This document shows, in pieces, positions 7,321 to 16,645 of a DNA stretch of 39,503 nt. The notes beneath the pieces are model-generated. The model did not search any database and was not told where the DNA came from. It worked only from the letters and a program-made list of their open reading frames with translations. The DNA is from Methanomicrobia archaeon (GTDB lineage Archaea; Methanobacteriota_B; Thermococci; Methanofastidiosales; NM3), in assembly GCA_030603445.1 (NCBI GenBank), contig JAUVXU010000014.1:1-39503 (forward strand), given 5' to 3'. Made by a program: the position numbers and the translations under genes. Position 1 is the first letter of the stretch; each line of letters starts with the position of its first letter.

Positions 7321-8087
7321 TGGATATTTCAAAAAATCACCCCCGCTACGCGTCACTAGTCAGTAGGAAAAAAATAGTAGACGCGTTTGAATCTGGAATG
7401 CTTGCTAAAGCAGGTCTTATAGCTCACGGGAGAGGTGAGACGTTTGATTACTTGTTTTGCGAGAAGACCCATGATTTTGCAATAGATGCCATTAGGGCAG
7501 CTGCATCGGCGCTTCTTCTAGCAAAAAATCCAGTGATATCTGTTAACGGCAACGTTACAGCACTTGTGTGTGACGAGGTCGTGGCGCTGTCAAAAGAAGT
7601 GCCGGCAACAATTGAGATAAACTTGTTCTACTGGACAAGGGAGCGCGAGGATGCTATTCGTTTAGCGTTTTGTGGGATAGATCCAAAGGTAAAGCTGTTG
7701 GGAAATGGCACGAAGCCAAAGATAAAAGGGACCTGCTCTAATCGCGCAAAAGCAAATTCCAAGGGCATACCAAATGCTGATGTAGTGCTTATTCCACTTG
7801 AGGATGGGGACAGGGCAAATGCGCTTGTAAATGCTGGGAAAAAGACAATTACAGTGGATCTGAACCCTTTTTCAAGGACGGCAATAGCGTCTGATATCAC
7901 AATAGTGGACAATATTGTAAGAGCATTTCCTCTCTTGGTAAGAGAGGTTGCAAGGTTGAAAGAGACACCATCTTTGATACCTGATGCGCTTGTAAAATTT
8001 GATAACAAGGCCAATTTGAGAAAGGCTGCAAACTATCTTAAAAATAGGCCATACTCATTTGAAGAGGAATTAATATGTATAAGATGA
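7320..8087 (+). CDS. 4-phosphopantoate-beta-alanine ligase (phosphopantothenate synthetase)
   Basis: PPS condenses 4-phosphopantoate with beta-alanine, following PoK. Family hallmarks are ISKNHPRYASLVSRKKIVDA at the start, LIAHGRGETFDYLF, and LGNGTKPKIKGTCSNRAKA with the following IPNADVVLIPLEDGDRANAL. I chose the ATG at 7320 because it forms a TAATG junction with the PoK stop and has GGGAG about 8 bases upstream; an ATG at 7305 would add five residues. The stop overlaps the next gene by 13 bases, which suggests translational coupling. Confidence 0.93.
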   Translation: MDISKNHPRYASLVSRKKIVDAFESGMLAKAGLIAHGRGETFDYLFCEKTHDFAIDAIRAAASALLLAKNPVISVNGNVTALVCDEVVALSKEVPATIEINLFYWTREREDAIRLAFCGIDPKVKLLGNGTKPKIKGTCSNRAKANSKGIPNADVVLIPLEDGDRANALVNAGKKTITVDLNPFSRTAIASDITIVDNIVRAFPLLVREVARLKETPSLIPDALVKFDNKANLRKAANYLKNRPYSFEEELICIR

Positions 8088-8608
8088 ATACAAGAACAAT
8101 AGCAATGGCAGGCATGTTTGGTGCACTTGCACTTGTTGCATCAACTATAAAAGTGCCGATGCATTTTGGAAATCCCAATTTAGGATCAACACCCGTTTCG
8201 GTAGCTAGCGTACTATTTCCACCAGGAGTCTCATTCTTCACAGGATTGATAAAAGGTATTGGCGCTTCTTTGTGGACAGGTCAGCCATATATTGAGATGG
8301 CCGCAGGCCTTGGTGACGCATTTATGGCATTATTTACATATGCCCTTACTAAAAGAATGAGGGTGGAAAAGGCACTCATCTTTGGGCAGCTTTCACGATA
8401 TGTGTTTACATCTACTCTTATTGCAATATCGGTATCTGTCTTCTTGAAGGGGGACTTTACCCTTATCCCTGCTACTTGGTGGGCAATATTTCCTGCAGTG
8501 ACGCTTTCTATAATCGCTAACATCATCGTTTCTCTCCTGATAGTAAGGGGGATGAGCGATAAGGTTAAATCGCTTCTTGGGATTAACACTTTCAGCACCG
8601 TAAAATAA
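8075..8608 (+). CDS. ECF-transporter S component-like membrane protein
   Basis: A 177-residue protein with about five to six hydrophobic helices and the look of an ECF S component (substrate-binding subunit): an early AGMFGALALVAS helix, a loop with MHFGNPNLGSTPVSV, and PPGVSFFTGLIKGIGAS, where small residues pack against the T subunit. It starts inside the end of the PPS gene (13-base overlap) with GAGGAA before the ATG; an ATG at 8084 would also work. The operon position suggests a CoA-pathway substrate. Since PoK and PPS bypass free pantothenate, pantoate or beta-alanine are as plausible as pantothenate. No EcfA or EcfT gene is in the window. The substrate is inferred only from context. 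Confidence 0.7.
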   Translation: MYKMNTRTIAMAGMFGALALVASTIKVPMHFGNPNLGSTPVSVASVLFPPGVSFFTGLIKGIGASLWTGQPYIEMAAGLGDAFMALFTYALTKRMRVEKALIFGQLSRYVFTSTLIAISVSVFLKGDFTLIPATWWAIFPAVTLSIIANIIVSLLIVRGMSDKVKSLLGINTFSTVK

Positions 8609-8627
8609 GGGAATATTTCCCTTTTTT
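8607..8627 (+). terminator. hairpin plus T-tract after the CoA operon
   Basis: AAGGGAA-TAT-TTCCCTT is a perfect 7-base-pair stem with a 3-base loop, followed by a T-run, right at the stop codon of the S-component gene. It would end the PoK-PPS-S transcript. Confidence 0.6.
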
Positions 8628-8723
8628 CATTATTTTAAGTAGACTATTTACTGATCCCGTTTTCATATTAAGGGTGCTGAAGCGTCGATTTTAACTTAAG
8701 TATAGTTTTTGATTAACTTACCT

Positions 8724-8757
8724 CTATAAATAAAAAATTAAAAAAATTAAAAATAGA
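8724..8757 (-). terminator. T-rich terminator of the amt-glnK operon
   Basis: Reading along the minus strand about 40 bases past the glnK stop, the sequence passes through several T-tracts (up to seven T) with short AA interruptions. This is the same style as the tract at 3655-3682. Confidence 0.5.
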
Positions 8758-8794
8758 AGTTAATCGTATTCCATATAATACTTAGTTGGAGATA

Positions 8795-10377
<1,583 letters not shown>

Positions 10378-10384
10378 ATAATCA

Positions 10385-10741
10385 CCTTAATTTATGTTTG
10401 TCTATTATTTTTTATTTATTCTCTACATTTGTCTTATATTATTGTCAATTTATGTACATACATATATTGATTACGATGTAAATTAAACTTTTGTTTAAAA
10501 ATATTTTGGATAAATTATAGACATTATGTGCAATTGTTTATTATTTTCATAATTATTTATATAAACGTCTAAAATTATATTAATATTATATACATATGTA
10601 TCATTAGGATAATAAAAATTCAACATATCGTCTAGCTTATCTTTAATATTCCTAAAAATACCTACGACGAAGTTTCATGTTTCTCTTTTAGGGTAACATT
10701 AGTATGAGAATCTAAATACGCCTGCCTTCATAAGTTGATTT
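10385..10741. other. AT-rich intergenic region upstream of amt
   Basis: About 350 bases without a supported gene. It holds the amt promoter on the minus strand and several A/T stretches, but nothing else that I can name. No open frame of useful length or regulatory palindrome stands out. Confidence 0.5.
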
Positions 10742-10747
10742 AAGAGT

Positions 10748-10900
10748 ATGTCTGCCCAGATTGAAGCAAAAAGGCCACCGTCTGCCAGGGGAATTTCCCA
10801 CAAAAGTGGTGCTTCTGGCACGCATAAGAAACTATGCACGCATAGTTTCTTGAAACCTAGTCATACTAGAGCAATTATTATTCATCATAAAGAACTGTAA
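10748..10900 (+). other. GC-richer structured element; possible 50-residue open frame
   Basis: This stretch is more GC-rich than the flanks and can be read as a 50-residue frame (starts MSAQIEAKRPPSARG, contains SGTHKKLCTHSF). It also holds several nested inverted repeats: TGCCAG/CTGGCA, CCAC-AAAA-GTGG, and the perfect 12-base arms at 10826-10851. I think a structured RNA, or a remnant of a repeat or mobile element, is more likely than a protein. No ribosome binding site precedes the ATG. Confidence 0.35.
10826..10851. repeat. perfect 12-base inverted repeat
   Basis: AAGAAACTATGC (10826-10837) and GCATAGTTTCTT (10840-10851) are exact reverse complements with a 2-base gap. It has no T-run, so it is not a standard terminator. 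It may be a folded RNA, a recombination or transposon end, or a protein site. Confidence 0.6.
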
Positions 10901-10941
10901 TTATAGATTTTCCAATGTTGCAATAATATGATTAAAAAAGG

Positions 10942-11014
10942 TGCGGCTGCCGGGATTTGAACCCGGGTTATGAGCTTGGAAGGCTCAAGTGCTGGGCCAC
11001 TACACTACAGCCGC
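10942..11014 (-). tRNA. tRNA-Gly (anticodon UCC)
   Basis: On the minus strand a 7-base-pair acceptor stem (GCGGCTG with CAGCCGC), an anticodon arm TGAGC-CTTCCAA-GCTCA with anticodon TCC, and a T-arm CCGGG-TTCAAAT-CCCGG form a complete cloverleaf. The discriminator is A. CCA is not encoded: the sequence continues CC then T. A T-run follows (10931-10938) and would end transcription. No intron is present. Confidence 0.96.
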
Positions 11015-11136
11015 ATGTCTAACCTAGTATAAGAGGGTAGTTTAAAAAATTTTCTGTATATACAATAGTTAGCAAAGTAATTGAAGTTATCCTATAAGGG
11101 ATTATCTTTTAATTATAGAATGATATTATCAAATTC

Positions 11137-11709
11137 ATGGATAATGATTATTATATCTTTATTGGTGTAGTTATAGTCACTCTAGTGGTATTATTTCTCA
11201 CAGACTCATATCGAGATCCTGCTCCTGTTTTTGCAGGGGGCGTGTTAGTAGCTACAATGGTATATGCAGTATATACTCGTAAACTAGTAAACGAAACGCG
11301 CGCAACATGGATTGAAACATATAAAACTAGACAAGCATCGCAAAAACCCAGTATAATCGCGTTTCCTAAATTCATAGATATTTCTAATGAAAATGACGGC
11401 TTTCTAAGGAAGGAACAATATATTTACATCTCTAATATTGGCGGGGTTGTGGCAAGAAATATTACTTTTGAAATCAAAGATAAAAATATGGAACTGCCAG
11501 AAATTGGAATGAATAAAATAAAAAAAGGCATTAAATATCTAGCTCCAAGTGAGGAAATATATGATTTATTTAATTTTGTAGGGTTAGGTAGTAAATTTGA
11601 TGAATCATTTAATTTAGTAATATGCTATGAATATATATCTGAGGAGGATAAATTAGTGAAAACAGAAGAAGTTGTACCTATTGATTTTTATTTGGTATCT
11701 CATTGGTAA
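11137..11709 (+). CDS. membrane-anchored protein of unknown function
   Basis: A 190-residue protein with two hydrophobic segments at about residues 6-22 and 32-48, then a soluble domain rich in beta-strand-like stretches (YIYISNIGGVVARNITFEIK, YLAPSEEIYDLFNFVG). I do not recognise a family; proteins with two N-terminal helices and a beta-sandwich-like domain are common in accessory regions. Codon use is AT-rich like the restriction-modification genes that follow, so it may have arrived with them. It lies next to tRNA-Gly, on the 5' side of the tRNA. Confidence 0.6.
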   Translation: MDNDYYIFIGVVIVTLVVLFLTDSYRDPAPVFAGGVLVATMVYAVYTRKLVNETRATWIETYKTRQASQKPSIIAFPKFIDISNENDGFLRKEQYIYISNIGGVVARNITFEIKDKNMELPEIGMNKIKKGIKYLAPSEEIYDLFNFVGLGSKFDESFNLVICYEYISEEDKLVKTEEVVPIDFYLVSHW

Positions 11710-11723
11710 TTATTTTTTCCTTA

Positions 11724-11846
11724 TTACTCAAAATCCATTTCAATATATTTTTTCATCTTTTCAAGAAATATTTTCATGTAAACTTTTTCTGTTTTTTCAG
11801 TGGCGCCAGTTCTCTTTTTAGCTAGTAGGTAATATCCCTGTATAAA
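11724..11846 (-). pseudogene. gene remnant, C-terminal 40 residues
   Basis: On the minus strand a protein-like reading of 40 codons (contains YYLLAKKRTGATEKTEKVYM and ends in KYIEMDFE then TAA) is open from a TAG at 11847-11849, with no start codon before an internal ATG 17 codons from the end. The composition looks like real coding sequence, so I read it as the tail of a deleted gene. It could also be chance in a short frame. Confidence 0.35.
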
Positions 11847-11960
11847 CTAATCATATGATTATCTGTTAACTTATTATATAAATTTTATTATTTTCAAATG
11901 ATTTTCTATAAATAAACAATACTTTTTTATATAAAAAATATTAAAATTATATAGATAATT

Positions 11961-12239
11961 ATGAAAAAAAACAATGATTACGAAAAAGGAGATACAATCC
12001 CCGATGTAGACTATGGAAAAAATAAGCCAGAGGAAACAATCAAAATATTAAACAACGAAATTGACATAATTGAAAAGAAAACAAAACTTACATGGGATGG
12101 TAGGCAGTTTATAGTGCGAATACCAAAAGCAATTGCAGATGTGATGAATCTTAAAGAAAAAAACGAACTAAGGTTTCGACTTGAAAGACGTGCTCCAGGG
12201 GAAGGGCAGAATCCAAAATTAAAAATGTGGTTTGAATGA
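11961..12239 (+). CDS. AbrB-like DNA-binding protein, probable controller
   Basis: A 92-residue protein. The N-terminal 35 residues are charged and probably flexible. The rest (KLTWDGRQFIVRIPKAIADV, then NLKEKNELRFRLE) follows the swapped-hairpin AbrB/MazE pattern, in which G-R-Q-F-I-V-R-I-P-K marks the DNA-binding hairpin. It overlaps the next gene by 4 bases (ATGA) and stands upstream of a DNA methyltransferase gene, so I infer that it regulates the restriction-modification genes. An antitoxin role is the alternative, but no toxin-like partner is seen. Confidence 0.65.
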   Translation: MKKNNDYEKGDTIPDVDYGKNKPEETIKILNNEIDIIEKKTKLTWDGRQFIVRIPKAIADVMNLKEKNELRFRLERRAPGEGQNPKLKMWFE

Positions 12240-12451
12240 AAGATTTAAATCTTATTGAGAGAAGGATACTCAAAGTATTATATCTGGCAAACAGACCCCT
12301 TACCACAAGTGAAGTCGCAAAAAAATCAGAAATATCTTGGCAAACAACAAAAAAATATCTGGATATTCTATATTTTGTAAAAACATTGGTGCATGCTCGA
12401 AGAGTTAGCAATAAATCAATTTATTGGTGGTTAGTAACAGAAAGGGATTGA
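12236..12451 (+). CDS. winged helix-turn-helix protein, probable controller
   Basis: A 71-residue protein that is almost only a wHTH domain: LIERRILKVLYLANRPLTTSEV, then AKKSEISWQTTKKYLDILYF as helix-turn-helix, and a wing (VHARRVSNKSIYWWLV). It is translated from an ATGA overlap with the AbrB-like gene. Small DNA-binding proteins next to restriction-modification genes often act as timing controllers; that role is inferred from position. Confidence 0.65.
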   Translation: MKDLNLIERRILKVLYLANRPLTTSEVAKKSEISWQTTKKYLDILYFVKTLVHARRVSNKSIYWWLVTERD

Positions 12452-12489
12452 GTATTATTAATAGAAGATTTATGGAAAAAATATCTTCA

Positions 12490-12501
12490 ATGTGTTCACA
12501 T
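12490..12501. promoter_or_regulatory. short inverted repeat before the methyltransferase
   Basis: ATGTG-TT-CACAT lies about 65 bases before the methyltransferase start, in the gap behind the two small regulators. It could be their operator. The arms are only 5 bases. Confidence 0.25.
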
Positions 12502-12564
12502 ACTTAGATAATAAAGAGTTAGAATTATTAATGTACACAACCATCTACCCTACTCGGTGAAATA

Positions 12565-14211
12565 ATGCAATTAATCAAAGATATAAGCGAAGAAAAGCTA
12601 AGGGGCGGTTTTTATACACCTGCCCCAATTGTACGTTTTATTCTTCGATGGGCAAAAAATGGTAATAGTTCATACGAACTTCTAGAACCTAGTTGTGGAG
12701 ATGGGGCATTTTTAAAAGAAATAAAAGATACACAATTCAAATATAAAAGTATTACAGCATTAGAACTAATAAAAAAAGAAGCTGAAAAAGCAAGTCTTAT
12801 CAATCTCCCAAATACAGAAGTGATTAACGATGATTTTTTTTCTTTCTCGAACACAACAAAAAATAAATATGACTTAATAATTGGAAATCCCCCTTATATT
12901 CGATATCAGTATTTTGATAAAAAACAGAGAGAAGAAACGATTAAGATATTTTCACGTGCAGGCATAAAATATAGTAAATTAATGAATGCTTGGACAGGGT
13001 TTGTTGTTAGCTCAACATTAATGATAAAAGAAAAAGGAAAACTAGCTTTTGTATTACCAGCAGAAATATTACAAGTAGGATATGCTAAACAAATTAGACG
13101 ATTTCTTTCTAATAACTTCAATAAGATAAGCATTGTTAGTTTTAGAAAACTTATTTTTCCTAGTGCACAGCAAGAAATAGTGTTGATACTATGCGAAAAA
13201 AATGGTACTTCTGAAAGATTAATAGAGCATATTGAACTTGATGATAGAGAGCCGCTTGATAATATTGATGTGATCAACTTAAAATATCCAAAAAAGCGAA
13301 TGAATACATTTAGTGATAAATGGACATTGTATTTCTTAAATCAAAACGAAATAGACTTTGTTGAATCTATTGCAAAAAAATATAATATATATAAAATAGG
13401 TAATTATGCTAAAGTTGAGGTAGGAATGACAACAGGATGCAATGACTTTTTTACTGTATCCGAAAGAGTAGTACAACAATATGATTTATTCCCTTATTCA
13501 GAACCTATGGTTGGTAGAAGTGTTCAAGTTATTAGTAATATTTTTACTAGAAATGATTGGATAATGAATATTGAAAAGGGTGCAAAAGCTTTTTTCCTTA
13601 AGTTTCCAGAAAAGAAGAATCTTCTTAATAAAGCATTAGACTATATTAAGAAAGGAGAACAAGAAAAAGCAAATGAATTCTACAAATGTAGAATTCGTAA
13701 AGAATGGCAAATTGTGCCTAGTGCATGGGTAAGTGATGCGTTATTTATTAGAAGAAATGACATTTATCCTAGACTCATAATGAATAAAGCTAATGCATAC
13801 ACCACAGATACGATGCATCGTGTTACACTTCGTAAAGATAATTTATTGGGGCATAATGTTAATATTAACATCGATTCGTTTGTGGCAAGTTATTACAATA
13901 GTCTCTCTTTTGCTTTTGCAGAAATATGTGGAAGAAGTCATGGGGGCGGAGTTCTTGAATTAATGCCTAAGGAAGTTGAAAATATTCTCTTGCCTTATGA
14001 TGAACGAAATGCTAGTCTTCTTTCATCTATTGATAATATGCTACGTTCGGGTAAAACAATCGATGAAATCATTGCATATACGGATAATATTATTCTAAGA
14101 AAAAATGTTGGACTAACTAAAGAAGAAATATTAATCGCTAATGGAATATGGAAAAAAATGCTTAATCGAAGAAAGGGAAGAAGCACTAATCAGTTGATGT
14201 CAATGATATAA
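12565..14211 (+). CDS. adenine-specific DNA methyltransferase (NPPY type)
   Basis: A 548-residue protein. The N-terminal domain has SAM motif I (LLEPSCGDGAFL, about 39-50) and catalytic motif IV NPPY (108-111) in DLIIGNPPYIRY, as in gamma-class N6-adenine methyltransferases (TaqI/Eco57I-like). The C-terminal about 300 residues (from VEVGMTTGCNDFF) would carry the target-recognition domain. No nuclease motif is visible inside it. GGTGA lies 5 bases before the ATG. Its 3' end overlaps the convergent PLD-fold nuclease gene by 22 bases, so methylation and restriction genes face each other. The recognition sequence cannot be read from here. Confidence 0.88.
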   Translation: MQLIKDISEEKLRGGFYTPAPIVRFILRWAKNGNSSYELLEPSCGDGAFLKEIKDTQFKYKSITALELIKKEAEKASLINLPNTEVINDDFFSFSNTTKNKYDLIIGNPPYIRYQYFDKKQREETIKIFSRAGIKYSKLMNAWTGFVVSSTLMIKEKGKLAFVLPAEILQVGYAKQIRRFLSNNFNKISIVSFRKLIFPSAQQEIVLILCEKNGTSERLIEHIELDDREPLDNIDVINLKYPKKRMNTFSDKWTLYFLNQNEIDFVESIAKKYNIYKIGNYAKVEVGMTTGCNDFFTVSERVVQQYDLFPYSEPMVGRSVQVISNIFTRNDWIMNIEKGAKAFFLKFPEKKNLLNKALDYIKKGEQEKANEFYKCRIRKEWQIVPSAWVSDALFIRRNDIYPRLIMNKANAYTTDTMHRVTLRKDNLLGHNVNINIDSFVASYYNSLSFAFAEICGRSHGGGVLELMPKEVENILLPYDERNASLLSSIDNMLRSGKTIDEIIAYTDNIILRKNVGLTKEEILIANGIWKKMLNRRKGRSTNQLMSMI

Positions 14212-15356
14212 GCCTCGTTTTCATCGATAGGTTCATAAAGGCACAATCTTTTACCTATTAAATTCTGTTTACGTATCTCATAGGATATTTTTCCCCATAA
14301 TAAGTAAGTTGTAAAGTTACCTTGACCTGCTTCGCCACTTGGTTTATGTTGTATTTCAAGTAAATGTTCACCAATATCTTTATTTAGAATTCTTATTCGA
14401 AATAACACGCATGTTGATTCGGTAAGAGGAATATTTTTTGTTACTGCCCAATATTCCTTTCCAAAAATACTATATCTAAAGTAAATAGTTTGGTCAATCT
14501 TAGTATCATCAACTTTAAAATCTGCTTGGGTGAAACGTAATTGTCCTGTAACATGGGTATTATCAGTATCTGTTTGCATCACATCGCTTTTTGGCAAAGA
14601 TTTTTTTTCCCACAATAATCTTTGTTTTTCTCTTATATCCGAGGGAAGTTGTACAAGAGGAATTGCGTCTTCTATTTCTACAAGTTGAGTATACTTAATT
14701 GGCGATATAGGAGGAAATAATTTGTATAATTTATCATGATATTCATTATCGTGTAGTTTTTCTTTTGTTCTTTTGGTTGAATTATCTTTTCGACGTTCTT
14801 TTTCTGTAAGGATAATGCCAGCATCATAAAGCAATTTTATCAATTCGTGGCTTAACAATCTTGTATTGGGGGATTGTTCAATTTTTTCAAAAAAAGTTTT
14901 TAGACTATTAATAATATCTAACTCTTTTTCATTTTCTTTTGAAAATTCAATAACTAAATTTGTTTCAACATTGTTAATAAATCCTGATAATGTCAAATTA
15001 GATGAACCAATTATTAATAACAATTCCTTTGCGTTTTCAAAAATATACATTTTTGGATGGTATATTTCAGCTGATGTTGTATAATATATTTTAGTATCAA
15101 TATCTAATTTGAGATATTTATCTAAAGCTTCTTTGGTTGTCCCTTTGTGGTCTATTCCAACAATTATGTGCCATTCTGTAATATGTTCTTTTGCAGAAAT
15201 AATGTGATTTTCTAATCTATTTAATAAAGAAAGACCTGAAAAAGCAGACATAGCATAGAAATGAAAATACGAATCATCATTAAGTTTGGATATCATCAAA
15301 TTCAGAAGATTGTTGTTAGTGTCTCCGTATCCCTGGCTAAAAAAATTAGTATTCAT
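14190..15356 (-). CDS. phospholipase D-fold restriction endonuclease (NgoFVII/BfiI-like)
   Basis: A 388-residue protein. The N-terminal domain shows one HxK...N PLD motif: H100-P-K102 and GSSN (N120), followed by E131 in NNVETNLV, the pattern of BfiI- and NgoFVII-type nucleases, which dimerise to form one metal-independent active site. The C-terminal half would read DNA. Its neighbour is an adenine methyltransferase, so I read the pair as a type II restriction-modification system. NgoFVII itself pairs with a cytosine methyltransferase, so this combination is worth noting. An alternative is a PLD-type helicase-associated domain, but no helicase is present. Confidence 0.72.
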   Translation of the reverse strand: MNTNFFSQGYGDTNNNLLNLMISKLNDDSYFHFYAMSAFSGLSLLNRLENHIISAKEHITEWHIIVGIDHKGTTKEALDKYLKLDIDTKIYYTTSAEIYHPKMYIFENAKELLLIIGSSNLTLSGFINNVETNLVIEFSKENEKELDIINSLKTFFEKIEQSPNTRLLSHELIKLLYDAGIILTEKERRKDNSTKRTKEKLHDNEYHDKLYKLFPPISPIKYTQLVEIEDAIPLVQLPSDIREKQRLLWEKKSLPKSDVMQTDTDNTHVTGQLRFTQADFKVDDTKIDQTIYFRYSIFGKEYWAVTKNIPLTESTCVLFRIRILNKDIGEHLLEIQHKPSGEAGQGNFTTYLLWGKISYEIRKQNLIGKRLCLYEPIDENEAYIIDIN

Positions 15357-15683
15357 CGTACCACATTACAGAGTAAAGATTATAATACTACAATTGAAAT
15401 TGTTACACTTATATAACTATCTTCACTATAATTTATGAGTATACTGAAGAAATAATCACTTATTTTAATCAATTGCATAATATCATCTAGTATTGTTGCA
15501 TATAGATGTAATGATTATAATTAATATTAACATCACATGTTTTTTAATCAAAATAATTGTGAGTAAAGAGGTATATTTATTCTCGAGTTTATTATATACT
15601 CTTTATGAAGAAAATAATATACAAATAGCATAGCATGAAAAGTATATTTTACTTTGCCAACTCCGATATAATACATGAAGCAC
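15357..15683. other. AT-rich gap right of the restriction genes
   Basis: This 327-base stretch has no convincing gene. It contains the nuclease promoter (minus strand) and A/T-rich sequence. No direct repeats marking an island boundary were found by eye. Confidence 0.45.
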
Positions 15684-16520
15684 CTATACCCATTTTTCCT
15701 CAAGTATTTCTCCTCTTATGCTTACTGTGATCTTTTTTATAGGCACCTTGCGCTCAGCTTTTTCAAGTGCCTGTTGCACAAGAACAAGGAGTCCGGAGCA
15801 GCATGGGACCTCCATTACCAAAAGAGTGATGGTATTTATTTCTGCCTCATCTATCATCCTACGCAGCTTCTCAACATATATCTCCTTATTTGAGTCGAGT
15901 TTTGGGCATGCTATGGCAAGGCTTTTTCCCTTGAGGTAGTCTTTGTGAAAATCTGCCAAGGTATAAGCCACGCAGTCTGCCGCCAAAAGGAGATCAGCTC
16001 CTTTAAAGTAGGGCGCAATCGGGGATACCAAATGCATTTGCACAGGCCATTGGCGCAGCTGGGTGGAGCGCGCCCCCGTTTCTTCAGGAGCATATTCGGA
16101 GGTGAAGTCCTTTTGTGCAGTACCAGGACAACTTCCCGCGCATGCGCTTTTTCCAACAGTATTTTTTCCCAATGGATTTTCAATATTGTTTTCCTTGAGA
16201 TATTCAAGTGCATCCTTGTAATAGTCAATAGCGTCATGTTCCTTAAGATGCAGAAGGTGTGCTGCAATGACGTTTTCTCCTCCTTCTACTATTTTTCTCA
16301 TTACCTTTTTCTCATCATAAGGCTCAGCTTCCCTTTCCTCTACTTCTATAGCCCCCTCCGGGCATGTTCCGATGCATGCACCAAGACCGTCGCAGAATAG
16401 GTCACTTACTAGTCTGGCCTTTCCATCTATTACCTGCAGTGCGCCCTCCGGGCAGTTTGGGATGCATTCGCCACAACCATTGCATTTCTCCTCATCTATT
16501 TTTATTATGCTGCGTTTCAT
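15684..16520 (-). CDS. ferredoxin-like 4Fe-4S protein with C-terminal domain
   Basis: A 278-residue cytoplasmic protein of a family found in strict anaerobes. The first cluster motif is CNGCGECIPNCPEG. The second is CDGLGACIGTCPEG, where the second Cys of the CxxCxxCxxxCP pattern is Leu, so this site may hold a 3Fe-4S cluster or a labile 4Fe-4S cluster. The C-terminal part has further Cys in SACAGSCPG, AIACPKLD and VPCCSGL, probably for more metal. The substrate is unknown; an electron-transfer or redox-sensing role is likely. It is divergent from the PLP-homeostasis gene. Confidence 0.8.
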   Translation of the reverse strand: MKRSIIKIDEEKCNGCGECIPNCPEGALQVIDGKARLVSDLFCDGLGACIGTCPEGAIEVEEREAEPYDEKKVMRKIVEGGENVIAAHLLHLKEHDAIDYYKDALEYLKENNIENPLGKNTVGKSACAGSCPGTAQKDFTSEYAPEETGARSTQLRQWPVQMHLVSPIAPYFKGADLLLAADCVAYTLADFHKDYLKGKSLAIACPKLDSNKEIYVEKLRRMIDEAEINTITLLVMEVPCCSGLLVLVQQALEKAERKVPIKKITVSIRGEILEEKWV

Positions 16521-16645
16521 TTACACCACATATGCTAATTGTAATTTAGTTTAAAAAACACTTTGCATGCCTATTTCATATTGTATTGTAAGCGAATAAG
16601 AAAAAACATTAAAATATCTTCATGTTCCTAAAGAGAAAGAGCATC

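Noticed and set aside
10787-10797. GGGAATTTCCC as an NrpR operator for amt
   Set aside because: The half-site spacing is wrong for known NrpR sites and it lies about 400 bases from the amt start.
10942-11014. tRNA-Gly as an integration site for the restriction cassette
   Set aside because: The cassette lies on the 5' side of the tRNA and no repeated tRNA 3' fragment was found, so integrase-type insertion is not supported.
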